NCBI GenBank assembly: GCA_002168015.1
Contig: NHCX01000112.1
Coordinates: 4,301 to 16,914 of the forward strand
Length of the DNA: 12,614 bases
Direction: 5' to 3'
Origin: Verrucomicrobia bacterium TMED44
Lineage (GTDB): Bacteria; Verrucomicrobiota; Verrucomicrobiia; Opitutales; Seribacteraceae
Made by a program: the position numbers and the translations under genes. The notes beneath the pieces were generated by a model, which worked only from the letters and a program-made list of their open reading frames with translations, searched no databases and was not told where the DNA came from. How positions within the stretch are numbered: the stretch's first letter is position 1; every line of letters begins with the position of its first letter. Below, one piece after another: positions 7,106 through 12,614 of this stretch.

Positions 7106-8322
7106 CAATTTTTTTGTAAGGTTAGAACGCACTCGATGTGGCGAGTTTGTGGAAAGAGATCAAACGGTTGAATTTCTAGTATTGAATAACCACCCGCTGT
7201 AAGAATTCTTGCATCGCGAGCCTGGGTTGCCGGATCGCATGAGATGTAGACGATAAAAGTAGGGCCAAAGGCAATGGCTTGAGATAGAAATTCATTTCCG
7301 CACCCCTTCCTTGGCGGATCAATGACGAGAGTACATGGTCGCATCGTAGGCTCAATGCTTTCAAAAATTGAAGAAGCATCTCCAAGAATGAACTCGGCGT
7401 TTGAGATCTTGTTAAGTTTGGCGTTTGCCTGTGCCCCCCAAAAGCCTTCTTGACTAATTTCTATTCCGATGACTTTTTGAAATTTTGACGCAGCGGAAAG
7501 TCCAAAAAGACCGCTTCCGCAGTAAGCATCAATCAGGTAAGTTGATTCTTCGGGTCGAGTTTGTCTTATTACATAATCAACTAATTTAGGGAGAATAAAA
7601 GGGTTATTTTGGAAAAATTCACCCGCTCGAAATTGAAAAGTCAGCGAGCCTACTCTTTCTTGGACAAACTCGTTAGGGTCTTGTGTGACACCGCTCATGG
7701 TGTCCCGTAAAAGAAGGGTGCCACCCTTTTTGAGCGAAGATTTTTTCTTTATTAAAGTCGTACGAGCTTCCGGAAGTGCACAATTTATTTCATCTGTTGC
7801 AATCGGACAATGATCAACATCAATTAATGATCTACGTGTTCCTTGTTTTAAGAAACCAATTTTAAAAGGGTGCTCCGGGTGGCCTTTTTCAAAATGAGGA
7901 GTCAATTTTGAGCGGTAACCATACTTTCTTGGTGATTCAATCAGGTCATTGATTTCATGTTTAATTTCACCGATTCTTTCAAATGAATCTTTTACTTGAT
8001 CTTTTTTCCAGTCAAGTTGTGCTTCATATAGTAAGTGTTGGTACTGGCAACCACCACATTCTCCAAATAATGAACACGCAGGAGACACCCGGTCAGGAGA
8101 AGGGACAAGAACCTTAATACAATCTGCTGAAGAATAATTTTTGTGGTTTCGATAAATTCGTGCACGAATCTTTTCTCCTGGTAGGGAATAGGGAACTTGA
8201 ATAACCCATCCATTTTTCCGGCCGATGCCCAACCCTAAATTTGTAAGGGATTCAATTTCAATTTCAACTTCATGGTGATATGGGAAGGGGTGGGGCTTAA
8301 ATCCCTTTGGAGCATTAATCAT
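7102..8322 (-). CDS. RlmD/TrmA-family RNA (uracil-5-)-methyltransferase
   Basis: This SAM-dependent enzyme methylates C5 of a uridine, most likely in 23S rRNA. Counting from the ATG at 8322 (406 residues), a TRAM RNA-binding domain covers about 20-73; a 4Fe-4S cluster is indicated by C83, C89, C92 and C171 (CxxxxxCGGC plus DHC); the SAM-binding motif is DAYCGSG (265-271); IDPPRKG follows at 334-340; the nucleophile is C362 in YISCDP; and the general base is probably E397 in HIEC. An in-frame TTG six bases upstream (8328) is an alternative start, but AAGAG sits 9 nt before the ATG, a better spacing. The cluster favours RlmD/RumA or RlmCD over TrmA, but the target uridine cannot be read from sequence. 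It is divergent from the TrmH-like gene. Confidence 0.92.
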   Translation of the reverse strand: MINAPKGFKPHPFPYHHEVEIEIESLTNLGLGIGRKNGWVIQVPYSLPGEKIRARIYRNHKNYSSADCIKVLVPSPDRVSPACSLFGECGGCQYQHLLYEAQLDWKKDQVKDSFERIGEIKHEINDLIESPRKYGYRSKLTPHFEKGHPEHPFKIGFLKQGTRRSLIDVDHCPIATDEINCALPEARTTLIKKKSSLKKGGTLLLRDTMSGVTQDPNEFVQERVGSLTFQFRAGEFFQNNPFILPKLVDYVIRQTRPEESTYLIDAYCGSGLFGLSAASKFQKVIGIEISQEGFWGAQANAKLNKISNAEFILGDASSIFESIEPTMRPCTLVIDPPRKGCGNEFLSQAIAFGPTFIVYISCDPATQARDARILTAGGYSILEIQPFDLFPQTRHIECVLTLQKNC

Positions 8323-8378
8323 AATCAAAAGCTCTTAACGGGCTCGCGTTATACAGGCAAAGCCGTTTTTTTATTTAA
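8323..8378. promoter_or_regulatory. divergent promoter gap between two RNA methyltransferases
   Basis: This 56-bp gap separates the RlmD-like and TrmH-like genes. On the minus strand TGTATAAC (-10-like TATAAC at 8353-8348) would start transcription near 8341 and leave an 18-nt leader holding AAGAG for the RlmD-like gene. A -35 box is not evident. Toward the TrmH-like gene I see only a T-rich stretch and no clear -10 box. Confidence 0.35.
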
Positions 8379-9185
8379 GTGATTGAAAGAATAGAAAGTA
8401 CATCAAATCCTAAAGTAAAACATTTGGTTAGGTTGCGAAAATCCAGTCGGTATCGAAAAGAAATGGGCCTCTTTATTGTAGAAGGTAAAAGAGAAATTGA
8501 AGCGATGCTTTCGAGCGGAAAATTTATCGAAGAACTTTATTTCTCCAATGAATTACTCGATGGGATATCGATAGCTCAATTTCTCCCAAATTTAAATGAA
8601 AAGATTACTACTTTCGATTTATCTCAACTGGCTATGAATAAGATTTCTTACCGCAATCAGGCAAAAGATGCGGTTGGGTTGGTAAAAGTATGGGATTTAG
8701 CTTTGCCTAACTCGCACAATTTAGGTTTAGAATTAGTTTTGGTTCTGGATGAAATCGAAAAACCGGGAAACCTAGGAGCCATTCTGCGAACAGCAGATGC
8801 GATGGGTGTGGATGCAGTCGTACTATCTGATTCCTGTGTTGATTTTTTTAATCCAAATGTAGTGAGGTCGTCGATGGGATTATTTGCAAGTATGCCTGTA
8901 TTTTCTGGAACTAAAGAAAATGTATTCCATTGGCTTAATGAGTCAAAACTGAAAGTTTTAGGTACAAGCTCCAAGGGCACGGAATTCATTCACAACTTTA
9001 CCTTTGATAAGCCTGCAGCAATTGTTATGGGAAGTGAAAGCCACGGACTGGGTTCATTTTGGGCAAAGAACATAAGTGGAATGATATCAATACCTTTGTA
9101 CGGCAGGGCAAGCTCATTGAATTTGAACTGTGCGACCGCATGTGTACTTATGGAATTTAACCGGCAGACGAAATGCACTGATTAG
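8379..9185 (+). CDS. TrmH/SpoU-family RNA 2'-O-methyltransferase
   Basis: SPOUT methyltransferases of this group transfer a methyl from SAM to a ribose 2'-OH in rRNA or tRNA, acting as knotted dimers. The 268-residue product has an N-terminal substrate-binding domain (residues 4-100, opening IESTSNPKVKHLVRLRKSS and FIVEGKREIEA), then motif 1 with N131 and R137 (EKPGNLGAILRTADAMG), motif 2 GSESHGLG (218-225) and motif 3 IPLYGRASSLNLNCATA (238-254). The usual SLNVS of motif 3 reads SLNLN here, a mild variation. The start is GTG at 8379; no in-frame ATG occurs before residue 29, which would lose the domain start. No Shine-Dalgarno sequence. The 3' end overlaps oleD by 29 bp. Target (RlmB-like G2251, tRNA, or other) cannot be assigned. 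Confidence 0.92.
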   Translation: MIERIESTSNPKVKHLVRLRKSSRYRKEMGLFIVEGKREIEAMLSSGKFIEELYFSNELLDGISIAQFLPNLNEKITTFDLSQLAMNKISYRNQAKDAVGLVKVWDLALPNSHNLGLELVLVLDEIEKPGNLGAILRTADAMGVDAVVLSDSCVDFFNPNVVRSSMGLFASMPVFSGTKENVFHWLNESKLKVLGTSSKGTEFIHNFTFDKPAAIVMGSESHGLGSFWAKNISGMISIPLYGRASSLNLNCATACVLMEFNRQTKCTD

Positions 9186-10167
9186 ATTTTAACCATGGAA
9201 CTGTTTTTTCCATCGCTTCGTCCATCGATAAGATTGGTTTGTATCCAAAGTCAGTTTCTGCAGCACGGCCTGAAAACCAGTGATCTTGCCCCAATTGGCA
9301 TGCCACAAAACGGCTCATGGGTAATTCCCTTTTTAAGCCAAATACAGCCCAGGCCGTTTCGGCAAGTACTCCAGCAAAGTAAGCTTTCCTGAAAGACACT
9401 TTATTTTTGAGTACGGGTAAGTTCAACTGTTTGAATACCTTATTTAGCCAAGGCCATAAAGAAACTGGTTCATTTTGCCCGATAAAATACGAGTTTCCTC
9501 CAATTTTCTTCCCGTTAACAAGGGCTTCCATTGCCAGAATATGCGCATGAGTGACATTATCGATATGGGTTAAGTCCACTTTGTTCTTTCCGTTTCCAAC
9601 TATTTTTAATCGACCACACTTGTGGCGATGGATCACTTTGGGAAGTAAGTGTGGATCATCTTGTCCCCAAATTAAATGTGGACGAAGGGCTAAGGTCTGA
9701 AAATGTTCATTGTTTGCAAAAAGAACCTTTTTCTCTGCCATTGCCTTAGAAAGAGCGTAAGGAGATATCCGACTTGTTGTGTAAGGTAACTTTTCATCAC
9801 CTCCTTGTATTGAAGTTTTCGAGAAAACTACACTTGGCGAACTTGTGTAAAGAAAATATTTTACTTTAGCATATTTACAGGCATCTATGAGTCTTTCAGT
9901 GCTAGTAAAGTTGGCTCTATAATAATCGGAAAATTTACCATCGATGCCGGCTTTCGCAGCAACATGGAAAACTACATCGATGTCTTTTAAAATTTGCGGA
10001 TGAAAATAATCTTTAGAGAGATCAAATTGTATGTGTCTGCAGCCTCTTACCTGCGGCTCTCGATCGGGACTTCTGCTTAGCGTGCACACATCATGCCCCC
10101 GATGAAAAAGTTTATGTGTTAAAGAACTTCCAACGAACCCTTTTCCTCCAGTAATAAGTACTTTCAT
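9157..10167 (-). CDS. oleD: OleD-like 2-alkyl-3-oxoalkanoate reductase
   Basis: OleD reduces the 2-alkyl-3-keto acid made by OleA to the 2-alkyl-3-hydroxy acid with NADPH in long-chain olefin biosynthesis. The 336-residue product is an extended SDR with GGKGFVG (residues 7-13), FHVAAKAGIDG (67-77), TSSPSVV (108-114) and the active-site pair Y137/K141 in SPYALSKAMAE. The AAKAG, RPHLIWG and GNGKNKVDLTHIDN stretches resemble OleD more than generic epimerases. Its start shares ATGA with the oleC stop, so translation is probably coupled. The neighbour being a clear OleC supports the call over a 3-beta-hydroxysteroid dehydrogenase-like assignment, the usual automatic label for this family. The last 29 bp overlap the TrmH-like gene. 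Confidence 0.85.
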   Translation of the reverse strand: MKVLITGGKGFVGSSLTHKLFHRGHDVCTLSRSPDREPQVRGCRHIQFDLSKDYFHPQILKDIDVVFHVAAKAGIDGKFSDYYRANFTSTERLIDACKYAKVKYFLYTSSPSVVFSKTSIQGGDEKLPYTTSRISPYALSKAMAEKKVLFANNEHFQTLALRPHLIWGQDDPHLLPKVIHRHKCGRLKIVGNGKNKVDLTHIDNVTHAHILAMEALVNGKKIGGNSYFIGQNEPVSLWPWLNKVFKQLNLPVLKNKVSFRKAYFAGVLAETAWAVFGLKRELPMSRFVACQLGQDHWFSGRAAETDFGYKPILSMDEAMEKTVPWLKSNQCISSAG

Positions 10168-11819
10168 TGGTTTAGTCCGAGCTTACAATTCTTATTTACT
10201 GCCAGTGTCCACTTTGCGGCCAAGGCAAGCCGGTGAATCTTGGCGTTATGCCTAGCATCAACAGGAAGTGACTTTTCTCCAAAAACCCTGACTATTTTAT
10301 AGACTGGATACTTGTCGGCCATCAATTCGATTGCTTTTTTCGCAATGGAATTAAAGGACATCTTGCAGTTATCTTCAATTTCTACCACCAAGCATGGTTC
10401 TTTTATTGGGCTCTTACCGATACCAATAAGAGCAGATCGTTGAACGCCTGGTATGTCGTTGATAATGGGTTCACATCTCTCAGTCTCAAGTGTTCCGAAT
10501 TTTGTTTGTACCCGTTCAGCTTTTCGTCCGAGAAATCTGAGGATGTGCTCTTCATCCCAATAAGCCAAATCTCCCATTCTGTGGTACTCCATCGAATTAT
10601 AAATGAATCTAGCGTCACGCGTGGCGCCAGGCATTTGATCATATCCATCCGTTACGATATCGCCAGATACGCATATCTCGCCAGTTTCTAACGCGTTTTC
10701 TATCGGCAGAATATTCTCTTCATATTCATGGGGTAATGGACTATTTCTAATCGGCATTAATAAGACAGAGGTATTTGGAATTGGCCTTCCTAAGCAAGAT
10801 CCTCCACCGGAGATAATTGACTCAGAGAGTCTACTTACTTCTTTGTGGTCCGTACATGAGACAGGTAAAGCTTCAGTGGCTCCATATGGAATAATAATTT
10901 TCCCATTTTCCACCACTTTAGACAAATTTTTTATAAGATTTGGGGGAGAAGGGGCACCTGCAAGCATAAGGCGGTTTACCTTAGGAAGAGTAACGTGGTG
11001 TTTTTCGCAATATTCAGATATTTTTGTTCCTATAACAGGTGAACAAAAGGCGGTCGTTACATTATGATTTATAATTGTTTTGACGAGAGCACCAGGGTCA
11101 GCCAATGCAGGCTTCCTTGGATCCATGGCAGGTATAACTGAAGTAACACCAAGTGCTGGATTAAATAGTGAGAAGATTGGAAGTGTTACAAGATCGATTT
11201 CTCCTTCTTTTAAACAAAACTCAGTTTTGAGAGTTTTAATTTGTGAATTGAAATTTTTATGGAGATATCGAACACCTTTAGGTCGACCAGTGGAGCCGGA
11301 AGTAAAAACAACTGCTGCCAAATCATCTTCCCTTGTGGATGAAAAATCAAAAGTTGAATCAACACTCGTAGATTGTAACTTTGAAGATTGTGGAAAGTTT
11401 TTAAAAACCGTTACTCTAGTAGATAAGGATTCAAAAGTTTTACGAAAAAAATAGGAACACATAATCGCAGGTGATATGCCGATCAAAGATTTTGGCTTGG
11501 CTTGGGCTATGCATTTCATCATTACCCGCAGGCCCATTCCTGGATCAATAATGATTGGTATTGCACCAATAAAAAGGAGCGCAAAACAACATACAATTAG
11601 ATCGTATCCTGGTTTTACTAATAATAAGGATCGATCGGATTTTTTAACACCCTTATTATTAAAAAAAGATGCTACTTTTTTTACATCAAAATAGAGTGTT
11701 TGAAAGTCTTTTTTATCAAATTCATCATTAGCAGAAATGACGGCAGTGAGACTTGGAATCTTTTCTGCACTTTTCCTTAAATGATCAACAAGGTTTCCAG
11801 TGAAGGAGGGTTCAGGCAT
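10164..11819 (-). CDS. oleC: OleC-like beta-lactone synthetase (AMP-binding family)
   Basis: OleC uses ATP to cyclise the 2-alkyl-3-hydroxy acid from OleD into a beta-lactone, which OleB then decarboxylates to a cis-olefin. The 551-residue product belongs to the acyl-adenylate superfamily: P-loop TSGSTGRPKG (residues 173-182), PYGATEALPV (311-320), RMGDL with D417, GRKAERV (431-437) and a C-terminal LPVDARHNAKIHR with K527. The IDPGMG stretch (91-96), PYGATEALPVS and PVD.RHNAKI are what I associate with OleC and related beta-lactone synthetases rather than ordinary fatty-acyl-CoA ligases. It begins 6 bp after the trxB stop and overlaps oleD by 4 bp. Automatic pipelines often call this family fatty-acid CoA ligase. 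No oleA or oleB lies in the window. Confidence 0.88.
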   Translation of the reverse strand: MPEPSFTGNLVDHLRKSAEKIPSLTAVISANDEFDKKDFQTLYFDVKKVASFFNNKGVKKSDRSLLLVKPGYDLIVCCFALLFIGAIPIIIDPGMGLRVMMKCIAQAKPKSLIGISPAIMCSYFFRKTFESLSTRVTVFKNFPQSSKLQSTSVDSTFDFSSTREDDLAAVVFTSGSTGRPKGVRYLHKNFNSQIKTLKTEFCLKEGEIDLVTLPIFSLFNPALGVTSVIPAMDPRKPALADPGALVKTIINHNVTTAFCSPVIGTKISEYCEKHHVTLPKVNRLMLAGAPSPPNLIKNLSKVVENGKIIIPYGATEALPVSCTDHKEVSRLSESIISGGGSCLGRPIPNTSVLLMPIRNSPLPHEYEENILPIENALETGEICVSGDIVTDGYDQMPGATRDARFIYNSMEYHRMGDLAYWDEEHILRFLGRKAERVQTKFGTLETERCEPIINDIPGVQRSALIGIGKSPIKEPCLVVEIEDNCKMSFNSIAKKAIELMADKYPVYKIVRVFGEKSLPVDARHNAKIHRLALAAKWTLAVNKNCKLGLNQ

Positions 11820-11823
11820 AATA

Positions 11824-11827
11824 TCCT
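11824..11827 (-). promoter_or_regulatory. ribosome binding site of oleC
   Basis: On the minus strand the trxB stop TAG runs into GA to form AGGA, 4 nt before the oleC ATG. It is one of the few Shine-Dalgarno-like sites in the window and supports the ATG at 11819 and an operon with trxB. Confidence 0.5.
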
Positions 11828-12614
11828 ATTCACTTTGTTCAGCCAGCCACCTCTCAGCTTCGATCGCCGCTTGACACCCCATTCCCGCTGCTGTGATTGC
11901 CTGTCTGTAGACATGATCCGCACAGTCCCCGGCAACATATACCCCCGGTAAAGAAGTCTGAACTGCACTTCCAGTCTTTGGGACAAGATAACCATTCTCA
12001 TCTAATGGCAGAATTCCATCAAAACATTTCGTGTTCGGAACATGTCCAATGGCAATAAAAACTCCTTTACAGGGAATTATTGAAGGATTTTCGGCCTTTT
12101 TGTTGGAAACCGCAATTCCATTCACTTTCCCGTCCTCATCTGGCAGTATCTTTTCAAGCTTGGAATTCCATATCACCTCAACCTTTTCATTTTCCATTAC
12201 CCTTTGGGCCATGATTTTTGAAGCTCTTAATTCATCCCTTCTATGAATCAGTTTTACTGAGGAACAAAATCTTGTAAGGAATAGCGCTTCCTCACAAGCA
12301 GAGTCCCCACCTCCAATGACAACCACATCCATATTTCGGTAGAATGCACCATCACAAGTGGCACAGGTAGTAACTCCCTTCCCGCCATACATTTCCTTCT
12401 CGCCGGGTACTCCAAGTAAGCGGGGAGCAGCACCCGTTGCAATGATCACAGATTTCGCACGGAAGGATTCTGTGCCTGTCTTGAGGGTTTTGATTTCTTT
12501 TGAAAAATCAACTTCATTAACAAAGGAATTTTGGATTCTTGCACCAAATTTAATGGCTTGTTTACGCAAACAATCCATTAGCGTAAATCCATCTATTCCT
12601 TCAGGAAAACCAGG
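11826..12614 (-). CDS. trxB: Thioredoxin reductase (5' end beyond the window)
   Basis: This FAD enzyme passes electrons from NADPH to thioredoxin. The visible 262 residues begin [12 protein letters not shown] at the window edge, in frame with the rest, so the missing part is the N-terminal FAD-binding segment. Visible motifs are [13 protein letters not shown], the redox-active CATC followed by DGAFY, the NADPH-binding [19 protein letters not shown] for the NADPH phosphate, and the C-terminal FAD motif [18 protein letters not shown]. All match low-molecular-weight bacterial TrxB. It is the first visible gene of the minus-strand unit with oleC and oleD; thioredoxin reduction has no known direct role in the Ole pathway, so cotranscription may reflect convenience only. 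Confidence 0.96.
   Translation of the reverse strand, partial: PGFPEGIDGFTLMDCLRKQAIKFGARIQNSFVNEVDFSKEIKTLKTGTESFRAKSVIIATGAAPRLLGVPGEKEMYGGKGVTTCATCDGAFYRNMDVVVIGGGDSACEEALFLTRFCSSVKLIHRRDELRASKIMAQRVMENEKVEVIWNSKLEKILPDEDGKVNGIAVSNKKAENPSIIPCKGVFIAIGHVPNTKCFDGILPLDENGYLVPKTGSAVQTSLPGVYVAGDCADHVYRQAITAAGMGCQAAIEAERWLAEQSE

Noticed and set aside
8322..8328. TTG at 8328 as start of the RlmD-like gene
   Set aside because: It adds only two residues, and AAGAG is spaced better for the ATG at 8322.
8356..8372. GGC-AAA-GCC followed by seven T residues, resembling an intrinsic terminator
   Set aside because: A 3-bp stem is too short, and it sits just before the TrmH-like GTG, where a plus-strand terminator would make no sense.
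9195..9213. Perfect 6-bp inverted repeat ATGGAA/TTCCAT with a 7-nt loop next to the TrmH-like stop, a possible terminator
   Set aside because: Neither strand has a T-tract after the stem, the stem is AT-rich, and it lies inside oleD coding sequence.
1..12614. Mobile elements, phage genes, toxin-antitoxin pairs, CRISPR repeats, tRNA genes
   Set aside because: Reading both strands I saw no transposase or integrase motif, no repeated spacer structure and no tRNA-like fold; the gaps between genes are too short to hide them.

Overview
The window looks like chromosomal core sequence from a low-GC (roughly 40%) bacterium, most plausibly a Verrucomicrobiota member of Opitutales type. The clues are a methionyl-tRNA synthetase with the lineage-style N-terminus 'YYLTTAIDYANGSPHLGH', an ole-type beta-lactone synthetase/reductase pair (reported in that phylum among others), and the general lack of Shine-Dalgarno sequences. 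The taxonomic call is inference from memory of protein families, not a search. I see no phage, transposon, integron, CRISPR array, tRNA or rRNA.

Layout: the genes alternate in direction in short units. (1) rho, minus strand, with a possible start of another minus-strand gene at the left edge. (2) metG, plus strand, divergent from rho. (3) An hlyC/corC-type CBS-domain membrane protein and hisC, minus strand, joined by an ATGA overlap. (4) An RmlD-like sugar-nucleotide reductase and a LipM-like octanoyl/lipoyl transferase, plus strand, 5 bp apart. (5) A TrmA/RlmD-family rRNA uracil methyltransferase, minus strand. (6) A TrmH/SpoU-family RNA methyltransferase, plus strand. (7) trxB (5' end cut by the right edge), oleC and oleD, minus strand, tightly packed as one apparent operon.

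All three tail-to-tail junctions (metG/CBS protein, LipM-like/RlmD-like, TrmH-like/oleD) have overlapping coding ends, and I see no convincing intrinsic terminator anywhere. The three divergent gaps (185, 102 and 56 bp) are the only real non-coding DNA besides the left edge, so promoters must lie there or inside genes. No gap exceeds 300 bases.

Functionally this is mostly housekeeping: transcription termination, tRNA charging, rRNA modification, histidine synthesis, thiol redox and lipoylation. Most worth a second look are the oleC-oleD pair, which lacks adjacent oleA and oleB and sits behind trxB; a short Rho without the N-terminal helix bundle and without the two RNP1 phenylalanines; the overlapping convergent gene ends; and promoter spacing that suggests very short or absent mRNA leaders. 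I did not find a clearly new multi-gene system.
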